Origin: Streptomyces thermodiastaticus
GTDB taxonomy: Bacteria; Actinomycetota; Actinomycetes; Streptomycetales; Streptomycetaceae
Length of the DNA stretch: 64,000 nt
NCBI RefSeq assembly: GCF_014656135.1
Contig: NZ_BNBV01000005.1
Span: forward strand, 124,001 to 188,000
Direction of reading: 5' to 3'
The notes under the pieces: generated by a model
Database searches by the model: none
The model's input: only the letters and a program-made list of their open reading frames with translations
Told to the model about the DNA's origin: nothing
Program-made: the position numbers and the translations under genes
Shown here: positions 38,240 through 48,814 of the stretch, piece after piece
How the letters are laid out: every line of letters begins with the position of its first letter
Position numbering within the stretch: position 1 is the first letter of the stretch

Positions 38240-38905
38240 TCAGTTCATGACCACCATGGTGCCGGCGGCCTTGTCGTGCCAGCCCTGCTGGCGGCCCGAC
38301 TTGTCCCAGAAGGGGGACAGGTAGACCAGCAGCGTGATGATGCCGCACGCCACGCTGCCGATCATCGTGATGATCCAGCGTATGAAGGACTTGCCCAGGC
38401 CGGGCTTGGCCCCGGTCTGGGCGTTCACCACGTGCAGCCCGACGGCCATCTTGCCCAGCGTGCGGCCCACCAGACCGATCATCAGCCACTCGTACAGCAG
38501 GGTCAGGACCCACACGCCGCCGAGGATGGCACCGAACTGCTGCACGAAGTCGGAGCCCGCGTCGTTGATGCAGGAGTCGTAGCCGATGGTGCCCGGGTCA
38601 CCGCAGTCGCTCGCGGCGGAGAACGCGCTGATGACGCCGGCGAAGATCAGGATGGTGTAGACGACGCCCAGGATGAGGCCGTCGATCACGCGGGCGCCCA
38701 GGCGGCGGCCCATCGAGGCGATCCGGGGGCTGGGGCCGCCCGCGCCGCCGGGGTAGGCCGTCTGCTGAGGGTAGCCGTATCCGGGCTGAGGCTGCCCGTA
38801 CCCGGGCTGCGGCTGGCCGTACCCGGGCTGCCCCTGGGGGTAGCCGTAGCTCTGCTGCGGATTCTGCGGCGCCCCGTAGGGGTTCTGGGGCGAGCCGAAA
38901 CTCAT
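38240..38905 (-). CDS. RDD-family membrane protein with Tyr/Gly/Pro/Gln repeats
   Basis: A 221-residue protein. The first 60 residues are a flexible tail with GYGQPQP repeats. The RDD domain begins MGRRLGARVIDGLILGVVYT, continues with YEWLMIGLVGRTLGKMAVGL (the conserved RTLGK/GK motif) and has about four membrane helices, with two Cys (SDCGD, DSCIN) in the first outer loop. It ends WHDKAAGTMVVM, also typical of RDD. ATG 38905 has GGAGG 9 nt upstream. RDD proteins are proposed transporters or Na+/H+ antiporters in a few cases; the function here is unknown. It is divergent from folD. Confidence 0.88.
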   Translation of the reverse strand: MSFGSPQNPYGAPQNPQQSYGYPQGQPGYGQPQPGYGQPQPGYGYPQQTAYPGGAGGPSPRIASMGRRLGARVIDGLILGVVYTILIFAGVISAFSAASDCGDPGTIGYDSCINDAGSDFVQQFGAILGGVWVLTLLYEWLMIGLVGRTLGKMAVGLHVVNAQTGAKPGLGKSFIRWIITMIGSVACGIITLLVYLSPFWDKSGRQQGWHDKAAGTMVVMN

Positions 38906-39027
38906 GGCCGGATTCCTCCGTCGACGTCTGTGGGGACGGTGCGGAACACACGGAGGAGCGACACATCTGAGCGGGTTCGCCCCCCGAAACGAACCGCGTT
39001 TTCGGTAATGCATCGTTCTAGACACGG

Positions 39028-39036
39028 CAAGATCTT
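39028..39036. promoter_or_regulatory. Short palindrome between divergent RDD gene and folD
   Basis: AAGATCTT flanked by C and G (39028 to about 39036) and a second short palindrome GTCCGGAC just downstream lie between the divergent starts. Possible operator or chance; no regulator can be named. Confidence 0.2.
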
Positions 39037-39147
39037 GTCCAGTCCGGACGGTGAGGCGTTGTGCACCTGCAACCCCGCCGGTCACGGCACGGCGACAGCG
39101 GCGCCCCGGATTGGAACCCGGGCCCCGTCATCCGGGAGGATGGAGTC

Positions 39148-40002
39148 ATGACCGCCCAGATTCTCGATGGCAAGGCCACCGCAGCCGCGATCAAGTCCGA
39201 TCTGACCGCCCGCGTGGCGGCGCTGAAGGAGAAGGGGGTCACGCCCGGTCTCGGCACGATCCTCGTCGGGGACGACCCCGGCAGCCGCAAGTACGTCGCC
39301 GGCAAGCACCGCGACTGCGCCGAGGTGGGCATCGCCTCCATCCAGCGCGAGCTGCCCGCCACCGCCACCCAGGAGGAAATCGAGGCGGTCGTCCGGGAGC
39401 TGAACGAGGACCCGGCGTGCACCGGGTACATCGTCCAGCTGCCCCTGCCCAAGGGCATCGACGAGAACCGCATCCTGGAGCTGATGGATCCGGACAAGGA
39501 CGCCGACGGCCTGCACCCGATGAACCTCGGCCGTCTCGTCCTCAACGAGCCGGCCCCGCTGCCCTGCACCCCCAACGGTGTGCTGACCCTGCTGCGCCGC
39601 TACGGCGTGGAGATCAAGGGCGCCGAGGTCGTGGTCGTCGGCCGCGGCACCACCATCGGCCGCCCCATGCCGCTGCTGCTGACCCGGCGCAGCGAGAACG
39701 CCACCGTCACCCAGTGCCACACCGGCACCCGCGATCTGTCCGCCCACCTCAAGCGCGCCGACATCATCGTCGCCGCCGCCGGCAGCCCGCATCTGATCCG
39801 TGCCGAGGACGTCAAGCCGGGCGCGGCCGTCCTGGACGTCGGGGTCTCCCGCAACGCCGAGGGCAAGATCGTCGGCGACGTCCACCCGGACGTCGCCGAG
39901 GTGGCCGGCTGGCTCTCCCCGAACCCCGGCGGTGTCGGTCCGATGACCCGGGCACAGCTGCTGGTCAACGTGGTGGAGGCGGCGGAGCGCAGTGTCGGCT
40001 GA
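39148..40002 (+). CDS. folD: Methylene-THF dehydrogenase / methenyl-THF cyclohydrolase
   Basis: A 284-residue bifunctional one-carbon enzyme that interconverts 5,10-methylene-THF and 10-formyl-THF with NADP. It has [20 protein letters not shown] with the catalytic Tyr and Lys, then [24 protein letters not shown] and the nucleotide-binding [18 protein letters not shown]. The C-terminal [14 protein letters not shown] is also diagnostic. ATG 39148 has GGAGGA 7 nt upstream. It overlaps the DUF3017 gene by 11 nt. It supplies 10-formyl-THF for PurN and PurH and uses methylene-THF from GlyA. Confidence 0.97.
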   Translation: MTAQILDGKATAAAIKSDLTARVAALKEKGVTPGLGTILVGDDPGSRKYVAGKHRDCAEVGIASIQRELPATATQEEIEAVVRELNEDPACTGYIVQLPLPKGIDENRILELMDPDKDADGLHPMNLGRLVLNEPAPLPCTPNGVLTLLRRYGVEIKGAEVVVVGRGTTIGRPMPLLLTRRSENATVTQCHTGTRDLSAHLKRADIIVAAAGSPHLIRAEDVKPGAAVLDVGVSRNAEGKIVGDVHPDVAEVAGWLSPNPGGVGPMTRAQLLVNVVEAAERSVG

Positions 40003-40468
40003 GACGGACGGCTCCGCGCGGGGATCCTCCCGTGCGAAGCCCCACCTGCAGATGCGGAACATCCACGGCCTTTCCCGGAGCCTCCTGCGCCGCGTCCCGC
40101 CGGCGCTGAAGGACGCGCTGCGCCTCGAAGGCGGTGGCCGGATCGGGCCGTGGGACACCTCGGCGCTGGTGCGGCAATGGCCGCTGCTCGCCGTGCTGGC
40201 CACGGCCGGCATCGGACTGCTGGTGACCGCGCTCGACGCGTTCCGTGTCGGGCTGCTGCTGATCGGCGCCGCCATGCTCGGCGGGGCCACGCTGCGCTGG
40301 CTGCTGCCCCGCGTCGGCATGCTGGCCGTGCGCTCCCGCTTCACCGACATAGCCACCTACGGCGTCCTCGGCGTCGCCATCGTGCTGCTGGCGCTGATGG
40401 CCCAGCCCGATCCGTGGCTGGAGATACCGTTCCTGGACGACGCGCTGCACTTCACCATCAGCAGCTGA
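39992..40468 (+). CDS. DUF3017 membrane protein
   Basis: A 158-residue protein with a basic cytoplasmic N-terminus of about 60 residues and three membrane helices ([19 protein letters not shown], then [20 protein letters not shown] and [15 protein letters not shown]) that form the DUF3017 domain. The GTG start at 39992 overlaps the folD stop by 11 nt with GGAG 4 nt upstream, so it is translationally coupled to folD, an arrangement common in Streptomyces. The function is unknown; ATG 40052 (MRNIHGLS) would still include the domain. A very strong terminator follows. Confidence 0.82.
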   Translation: MSAETDGSARGSSRAKPHLQMRNIHGLSRSLLRRVPPALKDALRLEGGGRIGPWDTSALVRQWPLLAVLATAGIGLLVTALDAFRVGLLLIGAAMLGGATLRWLLPRVGMLAVRSRFTDIATYGVLGVAIVLLALMAQPDPWLEIPFLDDALHFTISS

Positions 40469-40499
40469 CGCCCCGGCAGAGCCCCGCGTCCTTCCATGA

Positions 40500-40550
40500 C
40501 GGCGACGGCGGCCCGTCCTCTCCCCCGAGCAGGACGGGCCGCCGTCGCCG
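40500..40550 (+). terminator. Very strong terminator after folD-DUF3017
   Basis: A perfect 20 bp stem, left arm 40500-40519 and right arm 40531-40550, with an 11 nt loop, then TTCAG. Confidence 0.9.
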
Positions 40551-40852
40551 TTCAGCCTGCTGCACGGTGATCATGCCGATCAACAGCTGTCCGCGCGCTG
40601 TCGCACACCGGTGACCGTCTCGCGACGTCTGTCGCCGCCCTGCCACAGTCGTGCGCCGGCTCCGCGCCGCGCACTCCCCCGGATGCGCCAGGATGCGTCG
40701 AACACCCGTGTGGCGTGAGCGATCCCGTTTGCGCTGGAGCTGTGTCGATCTGTGGACAAAAAAGCGATGCGGGGCGAAGTCTCCCGGTGGCCCGGCTAGC
40801 GTGGCCGTCAGTGGCACAGCCGACAGTGTCCGGGGGAGAGGGGGAAGCAGCA
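40551..40852. other. Intergenic region upstream of the XRE/DUF2690 gene
   Basis: 300 bases with no gene. It holds one perfect DnaA-box sequence on the minus strand (TTGTCCACA, at 40751-40759) and a possible -10 TAGCGT near 40798. Confidence 0.4.
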
Positions 40853-42079
40853 ATGCCTCGTTGGAAGGCCTTGCCCGACGAACTCGATCCGCAGGTCAAG
40901 GAGTTCACCGCGCAGATGCGGCGGCTCGTCGACCGCAGCGGTATGGGGGTCGCCGCGCTCGCCGACCGCACGGGTTACAGCAAGACCTCCTGGGAGCGGT
41001 ACCTGGGCGGCCGGCTGCTGGCGCCCAAGGGGGCGGTCGTCGCACTGGCCGAGGTCACCGGAACCGACCCGGTGCATCTCACCACGATGTGGGAGCTCGC
41101 CGAACGGGCATGGAGCCGTGCGGAACTGCGCCACGACCGGACCATGGAGGCCATCCGCATCGCCCGGGCCCGCGCCGCGCTCGCCCCGGCCGACCACGGC
41201 ACGGCCGGCCACGGCACCGGACCGGACCCGGCCGGCTCCGCCGCGGACCCGGGCCAGAACTCCCGCGGGGGCGCCGCGAAGACACCCGGCTCGTCCGTCC
41301 TGCCGATCGCCGGCCCGGCGGGGGTGTTCCCCACGGTGCCCGCGCAGCCCTCGGCCACCGACGCCGGCGCCCGCGAGAGCACCGGCGCGGCCGGCGGGAC
41401 ACCGCGCGAGACAACGGTCCCCGAGGGGCGGACGCCCGCGCCTCAGGCCGCCGAGGGGACACCGGACGGCGAACGGCCCGGCGCACGGCCGGACGGGAGG
41501 CGGTCGGAGGAGCCCGTCCGCGAGGGCGAGCTCCCGCAGCCGCCGCGCCCGGCGGGCGAGACGGGAGACGCCGGTGCGGAGACCTCCCGCAGGCGGCAGG
41601 TGACGATGTTTCTGGCCGGCATGGCCGGCGCGCTCGCGGTCGTCGGGGCCGTTTTCTCCGCCACCGCCGGCGAGGACGGCCGCGGCAGCCAGGGCGCGCC
41701 GAGGACGTCGTCGCCGGCCGCCGCCGTCGACCCGGACCTGCCGCCCGGGGTGAAGTGCGCCGGGACCGGTTGCACCGGCAAGGACGCGGAGGCCATGGGC
41801 TGCAGCGGCGAACTGGTGACCACGGCGCGGAGCGCCACCGTGGGCGAGACTGTGGTCGAGGTGCGCTACAGCAAGACCTGCGGCGCCGCCTGGGGCCGCA
41901 TCACCCAGGCGGCACAGGGCGATCAGGTGCAGGTCGTGGTCGGCGCGCGCAAGGAGAGCGACACCGTCGCACAGGCCGGCGACACCATCGCCTACACGCC
42001 GATGGTGGCGGTGACGAACGCCGGCCAGGCCAAGGCCTGCGTGACCCTGGTGTCCGGACGCACCGGCTGCACCAGGTGA
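40853..42079 (+). CDS. XRE-type HTH membrane regulator with extracellular DUF2690 domain
   Basis: A 408-residue single-pass protein. The N-terminal XRE helix-turn-helix covers about 15-70 (MRRLVDRSGMGVAALADRTG, then SKTSWERYLGGRLLAPKG). A long Pro/Ala/Gly-rich linker follows to about 255, then a membrane helix (VTMFLAGMAGALAVVGAVF). The outer DUF2690 domain has the family Cys pattern CAGTGCTGKDAEAMGC, then SKTCGAAWGRI and a final ACVTLVSGRTGC. ATG 40853 follows a GGGGGAGAGGGGGA purine run. It is probably a membrane-bound DNA-binding protein whose outer domain senses something at the envelope; its target is unknown. It stands alone. Confidence 0.88.
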   Translation: MPRWKALPDELDPQVKEFTAQMRRLVDRSGMGVAALADRTGYSKTSWERYLGGRLLAPKGAVVALAEVTGTDPVHLTTMWELAERAWSRAELRHDRTMEAIRIARARAALAPADHGTAGHGTGPDPAGSAADPGQNSRGGAAKTPGSSVLPIAGPAGVFPTVPAQPSATDAGARESTGAAGGTPRETTVPEGRTPAPQAAEGTPDGERPGARPDGRRSEEPVREGELPQPPRPAGETGDAGAETSRRRQVTMFLAGMAGALAVVGAVFSATAGEDGRGSQGAPRTSSPAAAVDPDLPPGVKCAGTGCTGKDAEAMGCSGELVTTARSATVGETVVEVRYSKTCGAAWGRITQAAQGDQVQVVVGARKESDTVAQAGDTIAYTPMVAVTNAGQAKACVTLVSGRTGCTR

Positions 42080-43590
<1,511 letters not shown>

Positions 43591-43634
43591 GCCCTGCTCA
43601 CCGGCGCGCCCCGCACGGGCGCGTCACGAGCACG

Positions 43635-43673
43635 CACGGGCCCCGTTCCGCCTCCGGCGGTCCGGGGCCCGTG
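43635..43673 (+). terminator. Terminator after mdh
   Basis: CACGGGCCCCG (43635-43645) pairs with CGGGGCCCGTG (43663-43673), and the loop contains a second small hairpin (CCGCC/GGCGG). Confidence 0.85.
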
Positions 43674-43721
43674 GCCTGTTGCGGCGTTGCCGTCGTGAAG
43701 CGGTCCTCACCTCTGGCCCGT

Positions 43722-44414
43722 TCAGTCCATGCCGCGCCGGCCCGGAGCCCAGAACGGCCTGGTCAGCACGGACCGCCGCGTCCAGCCGGCCTCCCGCACG
43801 AGCACCTGCCGCACCTGCTGCACGGTGCGGGCCTCCCCGGCGACGTAGGCGATCCCACCCGGCTGGGGGGCGAGCGCACGCACCGCGCCGACGAGCGGAC
43901 CCTCGCCGCGCAGCGTCCAGGTGAGCCGGTCACCGTGGGGCAGGGGCAGGCGGTCGGCCGCCGTCTGTGTCTGCACGCACCCGGAGATCCGGGCCTGCGC
44001 GGGCAGGGCGGCGAGCATCGCACCGAAGGCGACGGAGGCCGTCTCGTCGCCCACGAAGACGTGGTGGGCGGCGTCCGGGCGCAGGACGAAGGAACCCTCC
44101 GGCCCGCGCAGCCGCACCCGGTCGCCCACCGCGGCGTGGCGCGCCCACCGGGCCCCGGGACCGGCGCCGGGATGGTCCAGCACGCGCAGCTCGACCGCAC
44201 CGCCCGGGTCGTACCGCCAGATCGAGTACGTGCGCAGGGCCAGCCCGCCGCCGACCAGGACCCGCACCTGCTGCCCCGGCCGGACCTCCAGGCCGGCCAG
44301 GGTCTCGCTCTCGATGCGCACCCGGCGAAAGCGCCCCGCGGCCGGCTCGGCCACGGTGACCGTGCCCTTCAGGGTCAGCAGGTCGAGAACCGGGGCGGGC
44401 AGGGCGACAGGCAT
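43722..44414 (-). CDS. Siderophore-interacting protein (FAD-dependent ferric reductase)
   Basis: A 230-residue protein of the SIP/ViuB family, which reduces ferric siderophores in the cytoplasm with NAD(P)H and flavin. The FAD domain has VRPGQQVRVLV and the flavin motif LALRTYSIWRYD; the nucleotide domain has HHVFVGDETASVAFGAML and GIAYVAGEARTVQQVRQVLV. It ends with the aromatic tail RPFWAPGRRGMD. ATG 44414 has GAGGAG 7 nt upstream. It lies 60 nt after the MFS gene on the same strand, so the two form an operon, perhaps siderophore export or uptake coupled to iron release. Confidence 0.9.
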   Translation of the reverse strand: MPVALPAPVLDLLTLKGTVTVAEPAAGRFRRVRIESETLAGLEVRPGQQVRVLVGGGLALRTYSIWRYDPGGAVELRVLDHPGAGPGARWARHAAVGDRVRLRGPEGSFVLRPDAAHHVFVGDETASVAFGAMLAALPAQARISGCVQTQTAADRLPLPHGDRLTWTLRGEGPLVGAVRALAPQPGGIAYVAGEARTVQQVRQVLVREAGWTRRSVLTRPFWAPGRRGMD

Positions 44415-44474
44415 GGCGCAGCTCCTCGTGAACGGGTGTCGGGGACAGGGGAGTCGAGCGAACGGCAGGAGACA

Positions 44475-45875
44475 TCAGCGGCCCGAACGCGACAGTGCGC
44501 GTTCGCCGCCGGACGCGACCACGCGGGCCGTCCGCCGATCGGTGTATCCGGCGACCACCACGACCGTCGCCGCCAGGACCAGCAGCGCGACCGTGCGCAG
44601 GGCCGGGCCCATGCCGTGGGCGAAGTCGGCGTGGGCGCCCAGGACCGTGCCCGCGACCGCCACACCGAGGGCCGCGCCGACCTCGCGGGCCGAGGTGCCG
44701 AGCCCCGAGCCGACGCCCGCCTGGTGCGCGGGCAGCGAGGTGACCACGCCCAGGGTGAGCGCGGGCATCGACAGCCCCGTACCGGCCGAGATCACCAGCA
44801 GCCAGCAGGCGTACAGCGCGTACGGCGTGCCCGCGTCCGCGGTGGACGCGCCCAGCAGGCCCAGGCCGATCAGCGCGAGCCCGCCGCCGACGACCGGACG
44901 CGGACGCCCGGCCCAGCGCGCCGCGAGCCGCGGCACCAGCGCCATGCCCACGACCAGCGGGGCGATCGCCACGCCGGTCAGGGCGGGGCCGTAGCCCTTG
45001 ACGCCCTGCAGGTACTGCGAGTTGACGAAGAAGAGCGCGAACAGGCCGAAGAAGCCGGTGGCCATGCCGAGAGCGGTGGCGCGCAGGCGGCGGGAGGCGA
45101 AGACCCGCGGGTCGAACAGCGGTGTCGCCGAGCGCAGCCCGTGCCGGGTGAACAGGGCCAGCAGCACCGCGCCCGCGGCGAAGGCGGCCACGATGCGCGG
45201 GGAGGCCCAGCCGTAGGCCTGGCCCTCGATGATGCCGAAGAGCAGGGCGACCAGGGCCGAGGTGAGCAGCAGCGTGCCCGCCGGGTCGGGGTGGTGCTGC
45301 GCGGCGCGCTCAGTGCGCGGGGTGGTCACGGCGACGAGGGCCACCAGCAGCACGGCCAGTGGCACCATCACGCCGAACAGGGCGCGCCAGCCGAGGAACT
45401 CGCCGGCCAGGCCGCCGCCCAGGTTCCCGGCCAGACCGCCCAGGCCCAGCGCCAGCGTCCAGGACGCCACGGCCTGCGCCCGCCGCTCGGGCGAGGCCAG
45501 CCGCGTCAGGATCGACAGCGTGGCGGGGGTGATCAGCGCGGCGCCCGCGCCGGACATGCCCCGGCCGGCGATGAGCACCGCGGGGGCGGGGGCGAGCGCG
45601 CTGGTGCCGGCGCCCACCGCGAACAGAGCGAGCCCGGCCAGCAGGGCGCCCTTGCGGCCGTAGCGGTCGCCGACGGCACCCATCGGGATCAGCAGCGAGG
45701 CGAAGACGATGACGTAGGCGTCGACCGTCCACAGCACCTCGGTGTGGGTCGGGTGCAGCGTCGACGAACTCAGTTGCGGGATCAGCAGGTTGACGGCGGC
45801 GACCATGCTCTGCGCGACGAGCGCGCAGGCGCACAGCGCCAGCAGGGTGGACCGTTTCAGGGCGTGCGAGGGCAC
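44475..45875 (-). CDS. MFS drug/metabolite exporter (DHA2-type)
   Basis: A 466-residue major facilitator protein with about 14 membrane helices, which is the DHA2 layout. The loop 2-3 motif A is GDRYGRKGALLAGL, motif C-like glycines are seen in SWTLALGLGGLAGNLGGGL, and the first helices run LLALCACALVAQSMVAAVNL. GTG 45875 has GGAGG 4 nt upstream. It is followed by the siderophore-interacting gene and is divergent from a LysR regulator over a 94 nt gap that contains a palindrome. Substrate unknown; the neighbour suggests siderophore or a redox-active compound. Confidence 0.88.
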   Translation of the reverse strand: MPSHALKRSTLLALCACALVAQSMVAAVNLLIPQLSSSTLHPTHTEVLWTVDAYVIVFASLLIPMGAVGDRYGRKGALLAGLALFAVGAGTSALAPAPAVLIAGRGMSGAGAALITPATLSILTRLASPERRAQAVASWTLALGLGGLAGNLGGGLAGEFLGWRALFGVMVPLAVLLVALVAVTTPRTERAAQHHPDPAGTLLLTSALVALLFGIIEGQAYGWASPRIVAAFAAGAVLLALFTRHGLRSATPLFDPRVFASRRLRATALGMATGFFGLFALFFVNSQYLQGVKGYGPALTGVAIAPLVVGMALVPRLAARWAGRPRPVVGGGLALIGLGLLGASTADAGTPYALYACWLLVISAGTGLSMPALTLGVVTSLPAHQAGVGSGLGTSAREVGAALGVAVAGTVLGAHADFAHGMGPALRTVALLVLAATVVVVAGYTDRRTARVVASGGERALSRSGR

Positions 45876-45938
45876 GGCTCCTCCTCGGGAGCGGAGACTG
45901 GTGTGGGATGCCCTGTCACCGTAGGGTCGGTTACGTCC

Positions 45939-45952
45939 TGCACTCCAGTGCA
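45939..45952. promoter_or_regulatory. LysR-type operator candidate
   Basis: TGCAC-TCCA-GTGCA, a perfect 5 bp inverted repeat, lies between the divergent LysR and MFS genes, 18 nt before the LysR ATG. A second related element (TTTGCAAGG) follows. This is the usual place for a LysR regulator to bind. Confidence 0.5.
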
Positions 45953-45969
45953 ACCTTTGCAAGGAACGA

Positions 45970-46908
45970 ATGCACGTGGCGCAATCCGCGAATCTGGACC
46001 TGAACCTGCTGCTCGCGCTCGACGCACTCCTGGAGGAGGAGAGCGTGCAGGGCGCCGCTCGCCGGCTGCACCTGTCCGAGCCGGCGATGAGCCGTACCCT
46101 CGGCCGCATCCGCAAGGCGCTGGGCGACCCCGTCCTGGTGCGGGCCGGGCGGCGGATGGTGCCGACCCCGCACGCGCTGGCCGTACGCGCCGAGGTGAGC
46201 GCGGTGGTGGAGCGCGCCCGGGCGCTGTTCGCGCCGCGGGAGGTGGACTTGAAGGCCGTGCACCGCACCTTCACGATCGTCGGGCCCGACACTCTCGCCG
46301 CCGTGCTCGCGCCCGCCCTGTTCGCCCGGGTCGCGCGGGAGGCGCCCGGCATCCGGGTGCGGTTCCTGGCCGAGAGCCATGCCGACGAGCCGTACCTGCG
46401 CGAGGGCATCGCCGATCTGGAAATCGGCGCCATCGACACCACCGCGCCCGAGGTGCACCGCGAGATGCTGTGCACGGACCGGCTCAGCGGCGTCGTACGC
46501 GCTGGTCACCCGCTGCTGGAGGGGGAACTCACGGCCGAGCGGTTCGCCTCCGGGGCCGACCATCTGATCGTCTCCCGCCGCGGCAGGCTGCACGGCCCGG
46601 TCGACGCCGCGCTCGCCGACCTCGGCCTGAGCCGGCGGGTTGTGGGGACGGTCGGTACGTTCCCCGCGTCCCTCCTCATCATCCGGGACACCGACCTGGT
46701 CGGCCTGCTCACCTCGTGGGCGTTGCCCCTGGCGGCCTCGCTGGGCCTGGTCGCCTTCGACGTGCCGCTGCCGCTGCCCCCGCTGGAGATGGGCCTGGCC
46801 TGGCACCCGCGGCACGAGGCCGACCCCGCCCACGCGTGGCTGCGCGGGGCTGTGCGGGAACTGCTGAGCGCGCGGCCGGAAGGGACGCGCCCGGCGCAGC
46901 GGCCGTGA
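45970..46908 (+). CDS. LysR-family transcriptional regulator
   Basis: A 312-residue LysR regulator. The N-terminal winged HTH is ANLDLNLLLALDALLEEESV, then QGAARRLHLSEPAMSRTLGR, in the NodD/MexT-like subgroup that starts DLNLL. The effector domain runs from about residue 95 (TFTIVGPDTLAAVLAPAL) to LPLPPLEMGLAWHPRHEADP. ATG 45970 follows AAGGAA at a short distance. It is divergent from the MFS-SIP operon and most likely controls it. Confidence 0.92.
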   Translation: MHVAQSANLDLNLLLALDALLEEESVQGAARRLHLSEPAMSRTLGRIRKALGDPVLVRAGRRMVPTPHALAVRAEVSAVVERARALFAPREVDLKAVHRTFTIVGPDTLAAVLAPALFARVAREAPGIRVRFLAESHADEPYLREGIADLEIGAIDTTAPEVHREMLCTDRLSGVVRAGHPLLEGELTAERFASGADHLIVSRRGRLHGPVDAALADLGLSRRVVGTVGTFPASLLIIRDTDLVGLLTSWALPLAASLGLVAFDVPLPLPPLEMGLAWHPRHEADPAHAWLRGAVRELLSARPEGTRPAQRP

Positions 46909-46997
46909 GACACCCGCGGGGCCCGCTCGGGTCGCCCGGGTGGGATCCGAGCAGCCTGGGCGGCCTTGTACGGTCCGGAAGTGTGGCTACCCTCACG

Positions 46998-47015
46998 TTG
47001 TCACACTCTTGACAA
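46998..47015. promoter_or_regulatory. Inverted repeat upstream of the STFAIG-motif cluster
   Basis: TTGTCA-CACTCT-TGACAA is a perfect 6 bp inverted repeat; its right half overlaps a TTGACA -35-like hexamer (47009-47014). It lies 90 nt upstream of the GTG at 47105. Possible promoter with operator; no clear -10 was found. Confidence 0.4.
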
Positions 47016-47104
47016 ACGGCTTCCCCGACCATTCCTCTGTGCTCTATGGTGATGGCCCGTCAGTTCTGCCGCTGTAGCGGCCGTTCACACCTCGGGGGAG
47101 TCGC

Positions 47105-48814
47105 GTGGACACCGTGTCCGTGCCGCACCAGTCGCAACCGGCGTCTCCGGGCGGGCCCTCGCCCGTCCCGCCGCAGGCCAGCGAGGCGACCCGCCTGCTG
47201 TGTGCGGGCGTCTACCTCGACCCGGACTACCGGGACCGGGTGATCGAGGAGCTGTACCTGCACGAACAGCGCATCGTGGCACCGTCCCTCGGCTTCGACG
47301 CCGCCCGCGTCCTGGCCCACGCGCTGCGCGCACGCCGGGCCGGGCTGTACTGGAGCGCGGCCATCGTGGGCCTGTGGATCGTCGGCTGCGTGTGCACCAT
47401 CGGCGCGATGGCCCTCTTCCTGGTCCCCAGCCTGCTGCTGGCCTTCGCCGACGCCCTGCACAGTGACGATCCCCAGGCGTCCGGCATGCGCAAGGCGACC
47501 GCGCGAACCGTCCGCTGGCTGGGGCTGCTCATGTTCGCCGCCCTGCTGGTCGCCGTGCCGATCCTGGTCGCTCTCATCGTCGGAATGGCCGATGACGCCG
47601 AAATCTTGCTTCTCCTCGTGCCGACCTTGCTCCCGATCGCTCTGTTCGGCGCCATCGCCGTGTGCGCGGGGCGCCAGCGCGGCCAGTTCGCCCATGCCCT
47701 GAACGCCGAACTGGCGCCGGACCGCTTCGCGGACATGGCCTCGGACCCGGCGGAGCGGGCGCTGAGTCCGCGCTTCCAGCGGCTGAGGCAGCGCATCCGG
47801 CAGGAACAGCACGCGCCGCTGATCCTGTACCGCGAGAGCCGGCCGTTCTGTGGGGCCGGGCGGGCCTACGACACCTGGGTGCTGGCCGTCGAGATGCGTC
47901 CCGCCGAGGGCCGGACGCCTCGTCCGTTGAGCAACCGCATCGTGCTGGACACCGTCCGCCCGCTGCTGGAGAGCCTGCGCCTGCCACCGGAGTACGCGGG
48001 CCCTCTGGTCCGCGACCGGCTGCGCTGGCTGGAGATCGACGAGTGCGTCTTCCTGCCCGCGGAGGGTCTCGCCCGCCGGGAGGACGCCCCGTACGACGCG
48101 TTCGGGCATCACCGGGACCGCGCGGTGGAGGAAGGGGCCGAGAGGCGGCGGCACTTCCTCCGGGTGCGGGTCGGCGGCTGGGAGGAGAACCTGGTCGTCA
48201 CCGTCTATGTGCGCATCCACACCCAGGGGCGGATGCTGATGCTGGAGGTCGTCCCGCATGTGCTGATGCCGGTGCGGGAGGATTTCAGGGACGCCGACCG
48301 GATCGCCCACCAGCTGCGCACCTCCAGTCCGCTCGCCAAGGCGACCTGGGCGGTGGGACAGGTGCCCGGGGCCACGGTCCGGTCCGTGGCCGTCCTGTGC
48401 CGGGCCGTATGGCACGGCTGGCAGCTGCTCACCAACGAATACCGCGACGCTCTTCCCGACGGCCCCGCCCTGTCCGTGCGGGAGCTGGGATCGGCGTCCG
48501 CCGGCTCGCTGTTCCAGCAGATGGACGTCGACCGGTACCTGCGCAGCATCCAGGACCGCATCGCGCACGGCGTCCGCACCGCCCTGAGCGAACACGGCTA
48601 TGAGACCGGCGAGTTCGTCCAGAAGGTCGTCAACATCAGCAACGGCGGGGTGCACATCGACAGCGTCGAGGACAGCACCTTCGCGATCGGCACGCACGCC
48701 CGTGCGGCCTCCGGCGCGCACGCCCCCTCGCAGGACGCGTCCTCGCCCACCGGTGGCCACCGGCCGAGCACCGCACTGAAGAAGGGATCCGGCAGCGATG
48801 AGCACGGCGGATGA
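47105..48814 (+). CDS. Membrane protein with C-terminal STFAIG motif
   Basis: A 569-residue protein. A short Pro-rich head is followed by a helical part (LYLHEQRIVAPSLGFDAARV) and two hydrophobic blocks (AAIVGLWIVGCVCTIGAMAL; then LGLLMFAALLVAVPILVALI and a following pair). The rest is a large cytoplasmic-looking region with YDTWVLAVEMRPAEG and ENLVVTVYVRIHTQGRMLML. Near the end is HIDSVEDSTFAIGTHARA, a short motif repeated in the next gene. GTG 47105 has GGGGGAG 4 nt upstream. It overlaps the next gene by 17 nt. No known family; the repeated motif suggests that the two products interact. Confidence 0.75.
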   Translation: MDTVSVPHQSQPASPGGPSPVPPQASEATRLLCAGVYLDPDYRDRVIEELYLHEQRIVAPSLGFDAARVLAHALRARRAGLYWSAAIVGLWIVGCVCTIGAMALFLVPSLLLAFADALHSDDPQASGMRKATARTVRWLGLLMFAALLVAVPILVALIVGMADDAEILLLLVPTLLPIALFGAIAVCAGRQRGQFAHALNAELAPDRFADMASDPAERALSPRFQRLRQRIRQEQHAPLILYRESRPFCGAGRAYDTWVLAVEMRPAEGRTPRPLSNRIVLDTVRPLLESLRLPPEYAGPLVRDRLRWLEIDECVFLPAEGLARREDAPYDAFGHHRDRAVEEGAERRRHFLRVRVGGWEENLVVTVYVRIHTQGRMLMLEVVPHVLMPVREDFRDADRIAHQLRTSSPLAKATWAVGQVPGATVRSVAVLCRAVWHGWQLLTNEYRDALPDGPALSVRELGSASAGSLFQQMDVDRYLRSIQDRIAHGVRTALSEHGYETGEFVQKVVNISNGGVHIDSVEDSTFAIGTHARAASGAHAPSQDASSPTGGHRPSTALKKGSGSDEHGG

